Part shown: piece after piece, positions 34,433-43,595 of the stretch
Numbering within the stretch: the first letter of the stretch is position 1
How the letters are laid out: every line of letters starts with the position of its first letter
NCBI GenBank assembly: GCA_040883315.1
Contig: JBFLKU010000011.1
Location: forward strand, 1-64,000
Length of the DNA stretch: 64,000 nt
DNA from: JAFGUF01 sp040883315
GTDB lineage: Bacteria > Bacillota > Clostridia > Christensenellales > UMGS416
Direction of reading: 5' to 3'
Program-made: the position numbers and the translations under genes
The notes under the pieces: model-generated
The model's database searches: none
What the model saw: only the letters and a program-made list of their open reading frames with translations
What the model was told of the DNA's origin: nothing

Positions 34433-34711
34433 TCAAATATTATACCCTAAAGCATTTAAATGACTTCGCAGTTCATAGTCAAAAACTTTTCCGCCTGATT
34501 CCAAAGTTTCCTTTATCACAGGTATTACTACGCCTTTAATGCTTATATGCTTTAACTTCTTTTTCTTAGGGTTATCCACCTTTCGCAGTGCGCCATCTGC
34601 AATGAAAACATGCTTTTTGTCGTCACTGTGTCCTACGACCACAAAAAACTTTTCAGCATCACGCCCTGCTTTGGAAATAACTACCGAACCTATACAAGGA
34701 AGTTCATTCAT
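34433..34711 (-). CDS. KOW-domain RNA-binding protein (L14e-like)
   Basis: A 92 aa basic protein with an N-terminal KOW motif ('GSVVISKAGRDAEKFFVVVGHSDDKKHVFIADG') like archaeal L14e, found between infA and map in Clostridia. The exact role is unknown, probably ribosome-linked. The ATG at 34711 is preferred (AGGAGG 11 bases upstream); the in-frame ATG at 34720 is only two bases from the site. Confidence 0.85.
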   Translation of the reverse strand: MNELPCIGSVVISKAGRDAEKFFVVVGHSDDKKHVFIADGALRKVDNPKKKKLKHISIKGVVIPVIKETLESGGKVFDYELRSHLNALGYNI

Positions 34712-34748
34712 AGCTATCATAACCTCCTAAAGTCAACACACCACTACG

Positions 34749-35495
34749 TTACCTATCGGTTAAAACCACTGGTCCCTCACCTGAAATATACACTGTATTT
34801 TCATAGTGAGCTGATAATGATTTGTCCTTTGTAATAATCGTCCATCCGTCAGATAGCTGTACTATTTCGTGCCCGCCAATATTTATCATGGGCTCTACTG
34901 CCAGCACCATTCCTTCTTTCAGCCTCAATCCTCTGCCTTTGCTGCCAAAATTCAGAACCTCAGGACTTTCATGCAGATCTTTGCCTATTCCATGTCCGCA
35001 TAGTGACCTAATCACAGAGTATCCTCTGGCTTCGGCTGTGGTCTGCACAGCATTCCCAATGTCTCCCAGTCGATTGTTGGGATACATCACTTTTAAAGCT
35101 TCATCAAAACACAATTTAGCACAATTCATTAAATCCATCGCATCATCACTCACATCTCCCACAGCAAATGTGCGAGCCATGTCTGAGTGATATCCATTAA
35201 TATATACACCAAGGTCTATACCGATTATATCTCCATCTTTAAGCTTTCTTTCAGATGGTATGCCATGAACTACTTCTTCGTTTATTGAAGCACATATGCT
35301 GGCCGGAAATCCCTGATAGCCTTTAAACGAGGGGCTGCCCCCTTTTGATTTAATAAAATCAAAGGCTAGCTTATCCAGATACTTGGTCTCCACGCCAACT
35401 TGTATATTATCACTCAAAAGCTGCATGCACTCTCGTGCAATGTCTGCAGCTATCTGCATCAAGTGAATTTCTTCATTGCTTTTAATGCTTATCAT
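34749..35495 (-). CDS. map: Methionine aminopeptidase type I
   Basis: The 248 aa metalloprotease removes the initiator Met. Metal ligands: 'GIDLGVYINGYHSDMARTFAVGD' (Asp pair), 'CGHGIGKDLHESP' (His), 'EGMVLAVEPMI' (Glu) and the late 'YENTVYI' (Glu). No N-terminal SH3 extension. The ATG at 35495 is preferred to the GTG at 35501 by spacing from GGTG. It follows adk by about ten bases. Confidence 0.96.
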   Translation of the reverse strand: MISIKSNEEIHLMQIAADIARECMQLLSDNIQVGVETKYLDKLAFDFIKSKGGSPSFKGYQGFPASICASINEEVVHGIPSERKLKDGDIIGIDLGVYINGYHSDMARTFAVGDVSDDAMDLMNCAKLCFDEALKVMYPNNRLGDIGNAVQTTAEARGYSVIRSLCGHGIGKDLHESPEVLNFGSKGRGLRLKEGMVLAVEPMINIGGHEIVQLSDGWTIITKDKSLSAHYENTVYISGEGPVVLTDR

Positions 35496-35505
35496 AACCA
35501 CACCA

Positions 35506-36123
35506 TTAGTTTAGTATTGTAGCTATGTCATCAAATATTTCTTGTATATCTCTATCTCCATCAACAGCACTAAGTATTTTCTTTTCTCTATAGTAGTCAA
35601 TCAATGGCTTTGTTTGATCGTGATATACTTCCAATCTCTTTTTAACTGTTTCTTCTTTGTCATCTGGTCTTTGGACTATATCTCCGCCGCATTCACTGCA
35701 CGTAGTCTTATTATATGTTGCCACGTGATATATTGCCGGGCAGCTGCTGCAGCTTCTGCGTCCTGCTATTCTGGAAATCAGCTTTGCATCTGGAACATCT
35801 ACCATGATTACATCATCAATAGTTGTAATCTCGTCCAGCTCCTCTGCCTGAGCAACTGTTCTAGGGAATCCATCTAGCAGAAATCCTTTTTTGCAGTCAT
35901 CCTTGCCTAGTCTTTCCTTTACCAGTCCAATTACCACTTCATCGGGAACCAAATGACCAGCATCTATATACTCTTTAGCTTTTAATCCCAGCTCTGTGCC
36001 TTCTCTTATGGCTGCACGAAGCATATCTCCTGTTGAAATATGCGGGATTTTAAACTCTTTGCATATCAGCTTTGCTTGTGTTCCTTTTCCTGCTCCGGGC
36101 GGTCCTACAAAAATTAAATTCAT
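35506..36123 (-). CDS. adk: Adenylate kinase with zinc-binding LID
   Basis: A 205 aa enzyme interconverting AMP+ATP and 2 ADP. P-loop 'GPPGAGKGTQ' (7-16), 'STGDMLRAAI', 'DGFPRTVAQAEEL', and a LID with four Cys ('CSSCPAIYH...CSECGG') typical of Gram-positive zinc forms. Slightly shorter than usual (214-217 aa). Conserved place between secY and map. Confidence 0.97.
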   Translation of the reverse strand: MNLIFVGPPGAGKGTQAKLICKEFKIPHISTGDMLRAAIREGTELGLKAKEYIDAGHLVPDEVVIGLVKERLGKDDCKKGFLLDGFPRTVAQAEELDEITTIDDVIMVDVPDAKLISRIAGRRSCSSCPAIYHVATYNKTTCSECGGDIVQRPDDKEETVKKRLEVYHDQTKPLIDYYREKKILSAVDGDRDIQEIFDDIATILN

Positions 36124-36132
36124 TATTTCTCC

Positions 36133-37386
36133 TTATAGGAAGCCTCTGTGATTGTGAGAAATCAGTTGAGCTTCTATTTGCTTGGATGTTTCAATAGCAA
36201 CTGATACCATAATCAATATAGATGTTGCCTGCAATGGTGAGCTTGAACCTGTGGTTGCAAGTATAGCCATTGGGATAACAGCCAAGAATGCCAAAAATAG
36301 TGCAGCGAATAATGTTATTCTTGAGCTTATTTTTTGCATATATACAGCAGTTGGCTTGCCTTCTCTAATTCCTCTCACTTTTCCGCCATACTTTCTCAGG
36401 TTTTCAGCCATTTCAAACGGATTGAAAGTGATAGTGGAATAGAAATATGCAAATGCAATTATTAATAGAATCATAACTACTGCATATGGTATAGAGCCAA
36501 TACCAAGGTGTTTGTTATAGAATATTGTGAATCCCCATTCAGGGAAATACGGCAAAATCATTGATGGCAGGTTTACAAATGTCATTGCAAAAATCAATGG
36601 CAAAACACCTGATGAGTTAACTCTCATAGGTATATATGTTGATTGACCGCCATACATTTTTCTTCCGGATATTCTCTTTGAGTATACAATAGGTATGCGT
36701 CTTTCACCGATATTAACAAATACAACTGATACTATTACTATAAGAACACCAATTATAACAGCAGGTATTATCCACGGAGACATTACACCTTCAATTATGC
36801 TTTTCACTCCAGTAACCATATCAACAGGTAATCTTGAGATAATATTAATGAAAATCAGTAACGAAATACCATTACCAATTCCTTTTTCAGATATACTTTC
36901 TCCCAGCCACATAGCAAATGCTGTACCTGCAGCTTGAATTATACCAATTAATGCAACCATATACCAAGCATTATTATACAATATGCCACGATTTGTAATC
37001 ATTATAGCTAATGATTGGAAAAGTGCCAATCCAATACCTAGGTATCTAGTGATTTTTGTAATCTTTTTACGGCCTTCTTCGCCTTCTTTTTGCAGTCTTT
37101 CCAGTGCAGGAATAGCCATAGTCAAAAGCTGCATAATAATTGATGCAGTAATATATGGTGTAATACCTGTTGCAAGAAGTGTGAAGTATTTCAATGTGCC
37201 ACCATTAAAAAGGTCCATCATCGCAAACAAATTATTGCCTTGTGACATAGCGGCTGTTGCATCAAAATTAATATTAGGAAGTCTGACAGCTGCAGCTATT
37301 CTGTAGACTAACAGCATTCCTAAAGTGAACAAAATCTTGTTTCTTAAGTCCTTGATTTTCCATGCATTACGAATAGTTTCAAACAT
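36133..37386 (-). CDS. secY: Protein translocase subunit SecY
   Basis: The 417 aa form ten transmembrane helices of the Sec channel. Seen: 'FETIRNAWKIKDLRNKILFTLGMLLVYR' N-terminus, plug helix region 'LFAMMDLFNGGTLKYFTLLATGITPYITASIIMQLL', and the C5 loop 'RKYGGKVRGIREGKPT' that binds SecA or ribosomes. Conserved place between rplO and adk. Confidence 0.97.
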   Translation of the reverse strand: MFETIRNAWKIKDLRNKILFTLGMLLVYRIAAAVRLPNINFDATAAMSQGNNLFAMMDLFNGGTLKYFTLLATGITPYITASIIMQLLTMAIPALERLQKEGEEGRKKITKITRYLGIGLALFQSLAIMITNRGILYNNAWYMVALIGIIQAAGTAFAMWLGESISEKGIGNGISLLIFINIISRLPVDMVTGVKSIIEGVMSPWIIPAVIIGVLIVIVSVVFVNIGERRIPIVYSKRISGRKMYGGQSTYIPMRVNSSGVLPLIFAMTFVNLPSMILPYFPEWGFTIFYNKHLGIGSIPYAVVMILLIIAFAYFYSTITFNPFEMAENLRKYGGKVRGIREGKPTAVYMQKISSRITLFAALFLAFLAVIPMAILATTGSSSPLQATSILIMVSVAIETSKQIEAQLISHNHRGFL

Positions 37387-37388
37387 GA

Positions 37389-37829
37389 TTAAATCACCTC
37401 TACGCTTCCTCCGGCTGCTTCAATCTTTGCTTGGGCACCTTTTGTGAATTTGTGAGCTTTAATTTTTAGAGCTTTGCTTAATTCACCATTTCCCATGATT
37501 TTAACACCGTCATTTATTTTATTGATTATACCTTGCTCAATCAGTTTTTCAGGTGTAATTTCAGAATTAGCACGGAAATCATTTAGCTTTTCCACATTAA
37601 CTTCTGCATATACTTTTTTGAAAGGATTTGTAAAGCCGCGCTTTGGCAAACGTCTGTATAGTGCTGTTTGTCCGCCTTCAAAGCCTAGGCGTACTCCGCC
37701 GCCGCTTCTTGCTTTTTGGCCTTTATGTCCTTTACCTGATGTTTTTCCGAGCCCTGAACCCGTGCCGCGACCCAACCTCTTTTTAGAGCTTGTAGATCCT
37801 TTAGCCGGGGTTATATCATGTACTCTCAT
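37389..37829 (-). CDS. rplO: 50S ribosomal protein L15
   Basis: 146 aa with the Gly-rich N-terminus 'KKRLGRGTGSGLGKTSGKGH'. The ATG at 37829 is eight bases from AAGGAG; the in-frame ATG at 37835 is too close. L15 is a late 50S assembly protein. Confidence 0.97.
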   Translation of the reverse strand: MRVHDITPAKGSTSSKKRLGRGTGSGLGKTSGKGHKGQKARSGGGVRLGFEGGQTALYRRLPKRGFTNPFKKVYAEVNVEKLNDFRANSEITPEKLIEQGIINKINDGVKIMGNGELSKALKIKAHKFTKGAQAKIEAAGGSVEVI

Positions 37830-37850
37830 TATCATATCTCCTTATAGATG

Positions 37851-38045
37851 TTAAATCTCTTCAACTTCAACCATGTGCTGTACTGTGAAAATCATACCGC
37901 GCATAGCAGCATTATCTTCTTTAATCACAGATTGATGAATCTTTCTAAGCCCTAAAGCCTCAACAGTTGCTTTATGTTTTTTCAGACTAGAAATTGGTGA
38001 TTTAACCAATGTTATCTTTAATTCTTTGCTTTTTTTAGTAGCCAT
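37851..38045 (-). CDS. rpmD: 50S ribosomal protein L30
   Basis: 64 aa, 'LKITLVKSPISSLKKHKATVEALGLRK' with the family 'GLRKIHQSV' core. Conserved place between rpsE and rplO. Confidence 0.97.
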   Translation of the reverse strand: MATKKSKELKITLVKSPISSLKKHKATVEALGLRKIHQSVIKEDNAAMRGMIFTVQHMVEVEEI

Positions 38046-38087
38046 AATATTTAGCTTTCCTCCTTGTAAGATTTACTAAGTAGCTTA

Positions 38088-38585
38088 TTATAGAAGTTCT
38101 TCTACTTTTTTCCCACGTACTTTAGCAACATCTTCAATTGTGCGAAGCTTGCTCAGCCCTTGTATTGTTGCTTTCACACAGTTTGCAGGATTGTTTGAAC
38201 CTTGAGACTTTGTACGTATGTCATGGATACCAGCCATCTCTAGTACTGCACGAACAGGTCCGCCAGCTATAACGCCAGATCCTTCGTTTGCAGGTAGAAG
38301 CAATACTTGTCCTCTGCCAAACTTTCCAATAATTTCATGAGGAATTGTAGTTCCTACTATTGGCACAGTCACTAAATTCTTTTTAGCCGCTTCTATTCCT
38401 TTACGAACAGCTTCTGGAATTTCAGCAGCTTTTCCGCAGCCTACGCCTACACGGCCATTTTTATCGCCTACCACCATTAATGCAGTAAAACGAAAGTTAC
38501 GACCACCTTTAACAACCTTTGCTACACGGTTGATAAATACAAGACGTTCTTCAAATTCGCTTGCGGATCTTTCTCTATGTTGCAT
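38088..38585 (-). CDS. rpsE: 30S ribosomal protein S5
   Basis: 165 aa. Seen: 'EERLVFINRVAKVVKGGRNFRFTALMVVGDKNGRVGVGCGKA' (double-stranded RNA-binding part) and 'LLLPANEGSGVIAGGPVRAVLEMAG'. It affects decoding accuracy and contacts S4. Confidence 0.98.
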   Translation of the reverse strand: MQHRERSASEFEERLVFINRVAKVVKGGRNFRFTALMVVGDKNGRVGVGCGKAAEIPEAVRKGIEAAKKNLVTVPIVGTTIPHEIIGKFGRGQVLLLPANEGSGVIAGGPVRAVLEMAGIHDIRTKSQGSNNPANCVKATIQGLSKLRTIEDVAKVRGKKVEELL

Positions 38586-38603
38586 TGATTTTCCTCCTGT
38601 TTC

Positions 38604-38972
38604 CTAAAAGTTTAGTCCAGCTTCGCGTGCTCCGGCAGCTACAGCTTCCACACGTCCTGTATATACGTATCCGCTTCTGTCAAACACTACTGTTTTTATC
38701 TTTTTTGCTTTTGCACGCTCGCCTATAGTTTTGCCAACTATTTGAGCTGCTTCAACTTTTGTTTTGCCTTTTATTTGTGCTGCAATGTCTTTTTGACGTG
38801 TATTGCAGCTAGCTAAGGTTACGCCTTTAACATCGTCTATGATTTGAGCGTATATCTCCTTGTTAGAGCGATATACACACAGTCTTGGACGCTCTGCTGT
38901 TCCTGATATTTTGTTGCGCACCCTTATGTGTCTTTTTCTGCGTAAAGCATTTTTATCTTGTTTATTTATCAT
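38604..38972 (-). CDS. rplR: 50S ribosomal protein L18
   Basis: 122 aa 5S rRNA-binding protein: 'RRKRHIRVRNKISGTAERPRLCVYRSNKEIYAQIIDD' and C-terminal 'VVFDRSGYVYTGRVEAVAAGAREAGLNF'. Confidence 0.98.
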   Translation of the reverse strand: MINKQDKNALRRKRHIRVRNKISGTAERPRLCVYRSNKEIYAQIIDDVKGVTLASCNTRQKDIAAQIKGKTKVEAAQIVGKTIGERAKAKKIKTVVFDRSGYVYTGRVEAVAAGAREAGLNF

Positions 38973-38995
38973 AACAATTACTCCTATTTAAGCGC

Positions 38996-39538
38996 TTATG
39001 AGGAAGCAGACTTACCTTCCTTGCGGCGTACATATTCATTAGCATATCGTATTCCTTTGCCTAGATATGGCTCTGGTTTACGTACGTCACGAACATCGGC
39101 TGCAACTTGTCCTACCAATTGCTTATCTATGCCCTTTACAAAAATCTGTGTGTTGCTAGGAGTTTCAAAGGTAATTCCTTCAGGAGCTTTCATAACTACA
39201 GGATGTGAATATCCCATATTAAGCTCAAGGTCTTTTCCTTTTACTTGTGCACGATATCCAACACCTACTATCTGCAGTTCTTTTTGAAAGCCTTCAGTTA
39301 CTCCTAATACCATAGAATTAACTAATGCTCTATAAAGACCATGCATAGATCTATTTTCTTTTTTATCATCAGGACGGGTAAAATTGATTTGGTTATCTTT
39401 TACTTCAACTGTGATTGCAGAATTAACCTTTTGCTTCAATTCGCCTTTGGGTCCCTTAACAACAACTATATTGTCATCTTCTATTTTGACAGTTACACCA
39501 GCAGGGATTTCAACTGGCTGTCTTCCTATTCTTGACAT
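38996..39538 (-). CDS. rplF: 50S ribosomal protein L6
   Basis: 180 aa with two L6 repeats; 'MSRIGRQPVEIPAGVTV' start and 'PEPYLGKGIRYANEYVRRKEGK' end. It sits near the factor-binding stalk base. Confidence 0.98.
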   Translation of the reverse strand: MSRIGRQPVEIPAGVTVKIEDDNIVVVKGPKGELKQKVNSAITVEVKDNQINFTRPDDKKENRSMHGLYRALVNSMVLGVTEGFQKELQIVGVGYRAQVKGKDLELNMGYSHPVVMKAPEGITFETPSNTQIFVKGIDKQLVGQVAADVRDVRKPEPYLGKGIRYANEYVRRKEGKSASS

Positions 39539-39550
39539 ATCAATCTCCTC

Positions 39551-39949
39551 CTACCAGATATAAGCCAGAACTTCTCCGCCAACGGATAATTCACGTGCTT
39601 TTCTGTCAGTCATTACGCCTGAAGATGTAGAGATAATAGCAGTTCCTATTCCATCAAGCACCTTTGGCACTTGATCTTTCTTTGCATATACTCTAAGCCC
39701 AGGACTTGAAATACGCTTCAGACCCATGATAACATTCTTGCCTTGGTTTGAATATTTCAAAGTTATGCGTATCATTTTTTCCTTACCCACATCAATCAGC
39801 TTAACACCCTTGATATAGCCTTCTTCCAAAAGAATATCGGCGATAGCTTGCTTCATCTTTGATGTTGGTATGTCTACTGTCTCTTTGCGAGTAACTAGAG
39901 AGTTTCTTATTCTAGTTAACATATCCGCAATAGGGTCATTTACATACAT
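39551..39949 (-). CDS. rpsH: 30S ribosomal protein S8
   Basis: 132 aa: 'DPIADMLTRIRNSLVTRKETVDIPTSKMK' and C-terminal 'SSSGVMTDRKARELSVGGEVLAYIW'. In E. coli S8 represses the spc operon by binding the rplE region; whether this holds here is unknown. Confidence 0.98.
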   Translation of the reverse strand: MYVNDPIADMLTRIRNSLVTRKETVDIPTSKMKQAIADILLEEGYIKGVKLIDVGKEKMIRITLKYSNQGKNVIMGLKRISSPGLRVYAKKDQVPKVLDGIGTAIISTSSGVMTDRKARELSVGGEVLAYIW

Positions 39950-40036
39950 TTTGTTCCCTCCCTAATTGGTTATTGCATTAAATCGTTAAATTTCTTAGAT
40001 TATTACCTAAGTGGGGTTACATTCTGTGCCTTGTCA

Positions 40037-40222
40037 TTACCAGCTGGCTTTTCTTACGCCTGGAATTTGTCCACGGTAAGCTAGTTCACGGAAACATATA
40101 CGACATACACCGTATTTTCTCAATACTGAGTGTGGTCTGCCGCAGATGTTGCAGCGTGTATATCCACGTGTAGAAAACTTTGGTTCTCTTTTTTGCTTGG
40201 CAATCATGCTCTTTTTGGCCAT
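40037..40222 (-). CDS. rpsN: 30S ribosomal protein S14, zinc-binding type Z
   Basis: 61 aa short form with 'CNICGRPHSVLRKYGVCRICF', the CxxC...CxxC zinc site. A non-zinc long copy, often present elsewhere, is not in the window. The 87 bases before rpsH hold only a short CTTAG/CTAAG hairpin. Confidence 0.97.
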   Translation of the reverse strand: MAKKSMIAKQKREPKFSTRGYTRCNICGRPHSVLRKYGVCRICFRELAYRGQIPGVRKASW

Positions 40223-40240
40223 TAAACGTATCCTCCCAAG

Positions 40241-40780
40241 TTAATTAGCGAAGGGCATGCCCATTAGCTTCAATAGCTCGTGAGCCTCTTCGTCTGTCTT
40301 TGCAGTAGTAACAAAACATATGTCCATTCCGCGAATTGTTTCTACTTTGTCATAATTAATTTCTGTAAAGATAAGTTGTTCTTTCACGCCCATTGCGTAG
40401 TTACCGCGACCGTCAAATGATTTTGAAGACAGTCCTCTAAAGTCTCTAACGCGTGGAAGTGATATAGAAATCAATTTATCCATAAACTCATACATGTTGT
40501 TTCCGCGCAAAGTAACCTTTGCACCCACTTTCATGCCTTCTCTTAGCTTAAAGTTAGCAACAGATTTACGAGCCTTTGTTATAACTGGTTTTTGACCAGC
40601 GATTATTCCCATTTCTTCAGCAGCCTTCTCAACAGCACGAGAATTTTCTTTAGCATCTCCTAATCCCATATTAAGAACAATCTTCTCAAGTCTGGGAATT
40701 TGCATAACGCTAGAATACTCGAACTTATCCTTTAATTGAGGAGCTACCTCGCTTTTATATTTTTCCTTTAATCTTGGCAT
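40241..40780 (-). CDS. rplE: 50S ribosomal protein L5
   Basis: 179 aa 5S rRNA-binding protein: 'MQIPRLEKIVLNMGLGDAKENSRAVEKA' and 'GRGNYAMGVKEQLIFTEINYDKV', end 'EEAHELLKLMGMPF'. Confidence 0.98.
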   Translation of the reverse strand: MPRLKEKYKSEVAPQLKDKFEYSSVMQIPRLEKIVLNMGLGDAKENSRAVEKAAEEMGIIAGQKPVITKARKSVANFKLREGMKVGAKVTLRGNNMYEFMDKLISISLPRVRDFRGLSSKSFDGRGNYAMGVKEQLIFTEINYDKVETIRGMDICFVTTAKTDEEAHELLKLMGMPFAN

Positions 40781-40817
40781 TTTCTTGTGCCCTTTCTTTA
40801 TGGATTATTAGTCAATA

Positions 40818-41141
40818 TTATGACTCGAGTTTTTTTCCGCATTTTTTGCAAACGCGCTGTTTTGCTCCGTCCTTAGTGAATGTATATCCATTACGTGTTG
40901 CCTTTTTGCAGCTAGGGCAGATAGGCATAACTTTGGCTGCATACATCCATCCTTCTTTTTCCATGCGACCGCCTTTTTCATTCGCACCACGAGGTCTAAC
41001 ATGTCTTGTTACCATGTTTATACCCTCTACAAGAACACGGCCAGCTGTTGGATCTACTACCAACACCTTTCCTTTTTTGCCCTTGTCAGCTCCTGATATA
41101 ACAGCTACTGTGTCGCCTTTTCTTACGTGTACTTTCTTCAT
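40818..41141 (-). CDS. rplX: 50S ribosomal protein L24 with a zinc ribbon
   Basis: 107 aa with the KOW motif 'VRKGDTVAVISGADKGKKGKVLVV'. The C-terminal part has a CPSC...CKKC pair (about 84-102), a zinc-ribbon form seen in Thermus and some Clostridia but not in B. subtilis. L24 starts 50S assembly. Confidence 0.96.
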   Translation of the reverse strand: MKKVHVRKGDTVAVISGADKGKKGKVLVVDPTAGRVLVEGINMVTRHVRPRGANEKGGRMEKEGWMYAAKVMPICPSCKKATRNGYTFTKDGAKQRVCKKCGKKLES

Positions 41142-41153
41142 TAAAACGACCCC

Positions 41154-41522
41154 CTATAATACCTCAGGAGCAAGTGATACGATCCTCATGAATCCATTTT
41201 CACGCAATTCTCTTGCTACTGGTCCAAAAATACGAGTACCTTTTGGTTGCTTATCATTGCTGATAATAACTGCTGCGTTATCATCAAATTTAATGTAAGT
41301 ACCGTCTGGTCTACGTACATCTTTTACTGTTCTTACAACTACTGCACGCACAACTTCGCCCTTTTTAACAGCTCCGCCTGGTGTAGATGTTTTAACGGAT
41401 GCAACAATTACATCGCCTACTGATGCGTAGCGTCTTATAGATCCGCCTAACACACGTATGCATTTAATTTCTTTTGCTCCGCTGTTGTCGGCCACTTTAA
41501 GCCGAGTTTCTGGTTGAATCAT
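41154..41522 (-). CDS. rplN: 50S ribosomal protein L14
   Basis: 122 aa: 'MIQPETRLKVADNSGAKEIKCIRVLGG' and 'GTRIFGPVARELRENGFMRIVSLAPEVL', canonical in length. It forms an intersubunit bridge. Confidence 0.98.
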   Translation of the reverse strand: MIQPETRLKVADNSGAKEIKCIRVLGGSIRRYASVGDVIVASVKTSTPGGAVKKGEVVRAVVVRTVKDVRRPDGTYIKFDDNAAVIISNDKQPKGTRIFGPVARELRENGFMRIVSLAPEVL

Positions 41523-41535
41523 TTATCTCGCCTCC

Positions 41536-41790
41536 TTACTTGGCCTTCTCTGTTATAGATACTAAACGCCAGCACTTTGTCTTTGAAAGCGGACGAGTTT
41601 CCATAATCATCACTGTATCGCCTATGCCGCAATCATTGTTTTCATCATGTGCCTTAATACGCTTAATTCTGTTAACTGTTTTTCCGTATTTAGGGTGCTT
41701 TATCTTATCGCGGACTTCAACAACTACTGTTTTGTCCATCTTATCTGACACTACCACTCCTGTACGTGTCTTGCGAAGATTTCTTTTCAT
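41536..41790 (-). CDS. rpsQ: 30S ribosomal protein S17
   Basis: 84 aa OB fold: 'KTRTGVVVSDKMDKTVVVEVRDKIKHPKYGK' and 'ETRPLSKTKCWRLVSI'. Confidence 0.98.
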   Translation of the reverse strand: MKRNLRKTRTGVVVSDKMDKTVVVEVRDKIKHPKYGKTVNRIKRIKAHDENNDCGIGDTVMIMETRPLSKTKCWRLVSITEKAK

Positions 41791-41804
41791 ATTACACTAT
41801 CTCC

Positions 41805-41999
41805 TTAATTCGCCATTTCGCGCTCACGAATAATAGTATTCACACGAGCTATGTTTTTGCGGCATTCGCTGATAACCTTTACATTTGGCATTTGTCCGGT
41901 TGCCTGCTGAAAACGCAAATTGAAAAGTTCTTCTTTTAATGATGCAAGTTTTTCAACTAATTCCTGATCGCTTAACTCACGTATTTTTTCTGCTTTCAT
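41805..41999 (-). CDS. rpmC: 50S ribosomal protein L29
   Basis: 64 aa helical pair: 'KIRELSDQELVEKLASLKEELFNLRFQQATGQ'. L29 is at the tunnel exit. Its ATG overlaps the rplP stop by one base. Confidence 0.97.
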   Translation of the reverse strand: MKAEKIRELSDQELVEKLASLKEELFNLRFQQATGQMPNVKVISECRKNIARVNTIIREREMAN

Positions 42000-42430
42000 T
42001 AGGCTTCACCACCTTTGTTCAATTGCTCTTTTGTTCTGAACTTAGTTTTGATTGGCAGCTTGTGTGCTGCAAGTCTCATAGCTTCTCTAGCAACTTCTTC
42101 TGAAACGCCTGCTATTTCAAACAAAACTCTGCCAGGTTTCACTACTGCTACCCAGTATTCTGGTGAACCCTTACCTTTACCCATGCGGGTTTCAGCCGGC
42201 TTCTTTGTAACAGGTTTATCCGGGAAAATCTTTATCCATACACGGCCGCCACGCTTTGTATAACGAGTCATGGCAACACGAGCACTTTCTATTTGGTTTC
42301 CAGTAATCCATGCTGGCTCTTCAGCTACTAAGCCGTATTCACCATATGCAATGAAATTACCTCTTTGTGCACGGCCTTTCATGCGGCCACGCTGCACTTT
42401 TCTGTGCTTCACCCTTTTAGGCATTAACAT
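41999..42430 (-). CDS. rplP: 50S ribosomal protein L16
   Basis: 143 aa: 'MPKRVKHRKVQRGRMKGRAQRG' and 'FPDKPVTKKPAETRMGKGKG'. The start overlaps the rpsC stop (TAATG), with GGAGG nine bases upstream inside rpsC. L16 shapes the peptidyl transferase region. Confidence 0.97.
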   Translation of the reverse strand: MLMPKRVKHRKVQRGRMKGRAQRGNFIAYGEYGLVAEEPAWITGNQIESARVAMTRYTKRGGRVWIKIFPDKPVTKKPAETRMGKGKGSPEYWVAVVKPGRVLFEIAGVSEEVAREAMRLAAHKLPIKTKFRTKEQLNKGGEA

Positions 42431-43182
42431 TATTCTTTACCTCCTTCGGTGGAGTTTTGATCCTTGTTTGTTTTGCGAGGAGGACGACGCTTTGCTGCTT
42501 TTGGCTTTTTGCCGCCTGCTTCAGGGCGCTCTTGCCTGTCATTCAGCAATTTTTTGCCCATAACTTCGCCTCTATATACCCAAACCTTTACTCCGATTAA
42601 GCCATATGTTGTCATAGCTTCTGCAAAGCCATATTCTATGTCTGCACGAAGTGTTTGAAGTGGTATTGAACCCTCACTATAGCTTTCGGAACGAGCAATG
42701 TCAGCACCGCCCAGTCTTCCTGATACTTGAGTTTTAATTCCTTTTATACCAGCTTTCATAGCACGACCGATTGCTTGCTTCATAGCGCGTCTGAATGAAA
42801 TACGACGCTCTAATTGCTGTGCAATGCTTTCGGCTACTAACTGAGCATTGGCTTCTGGTCTGCGAACTTCATAGATGTTGATGTTAATTTCATCTTTTGT
42901 CATCTTTGCTAGCTCTTTTTTCAGGAGTTCAATTCCTGCACCAGATTTTCCTATTACTATTCCTGGTTTACCAGTATGAATACCTACTATAACTTTATTA
43001 GCAGTTCTTTCTATTTCAATTCTTGAAATACCTGCTGGATATAGTTTCTTTTTAGTATACTCACGAATCTTATAATCTTCTAAAAGATTTGCAGCGAAAT
43101 CTTTTTTATCAGCATACCATCTGGCATCCCAATCTTTTATAACGCCAACTCTTGCTCCATGAGGATGTACTTTTTGACCCAT
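42430..43182 (-). CDS. rpsC: 30S ribosomal protein S3
   Basis: 250 aa: N-terminal 'GQKVHPHGARVGVIKDWDARWYA', KH domain 'GKPGIVIGKSGAGIELLKKEL', and a Lys/Arg-rich C-terminal tail (about 217-250) longer than in B. subtilis. S3 helps unwind mRNA at the entry channel. Confidence 0.98.
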   Translation of the reverse strand: MGQKVHPHGARVGVIKDWDARWYADKKDFAANLLEDYKIREYTKKKLYPAGISRIEIERTANKVIVGIHTGKPGIVIGKSGAGIELLKKELAKMTKDEININIYEVRRPEANAQLVAESIAQQLERRISFRRAMKQAIGRAMKAGIKGIKTQVSGRLGGADIARSESYSEGSIPLQTLRADIEYGFAEAMTTYGLIGVKVWVYRGEVMGKKLLNDRQERPEAGGKKPKAAKRRPPRKTNKDQNSTEGGKE

Positions 43183-43194
43183 TATTATTCCTCC

Positions 43195-43584
43195 CTATTC
43201 AGCTATCTGGTCTAGAACCACAGTGATGTGGCTAGTGTAGTGGATGTATAGCTGTGCCATACCCCTTGAACCTGCACGATATCTTTTCATCTTAGGACCT
43301 TGATTAGCTGTAATCTCTGCAATATATAAATTGTCTCTATCCATTCCCAGGTTATTTTCTGCATTAGCTATAGCTGAGTTTAGAACTTTTACCACGATTG
43401 GAGATGCTGCCTTGTTAGTCAGCTCCAATATTGTCAGAGCTTCATCAACTTGCTTGCCTCTTACCAAATCTACAACTATGCGAGCCTTGCGAGTGGATAT
43501 TCTTATATGCCTTGCTGTTGCACGAGGGCGTTTATCTGCATTTTCTTTTCTTGCAGCTGCTTTTTCACGCATTCTTTTTGCCAT
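43195..43584 (-). CDS. rplV: 50S ribosomal protein L22
   Basis: 129 aa with a basic N-terminal extension (1-22); core 'RHIRISTRKARIVVDLVRGK' and tunnel loop 'QGPKMKRYRAGSRGMAQ'. The loop forms part of the macrolide-sensitive tunnel constriction. Confidence 0.97.
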   Translation of the reverse strand: MAKRMREKAAARKENADKRPRATARHIRISTRKARIVVDLVRGKQVDEALTILELTNKAASPIVVKVLNSAIANAENNLGMDRDNLYIAEITANQGPKMKRYRAGSRGMAQLYIHYTSHITVVLDQIAE

Positions 43585-43595
43585 TACTAATCTCC

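Noticed and set aside
40774..41298. 174-codon plus-strand ORF
   Set aside because: Antisense to rplX and rplN, which are certain genes.
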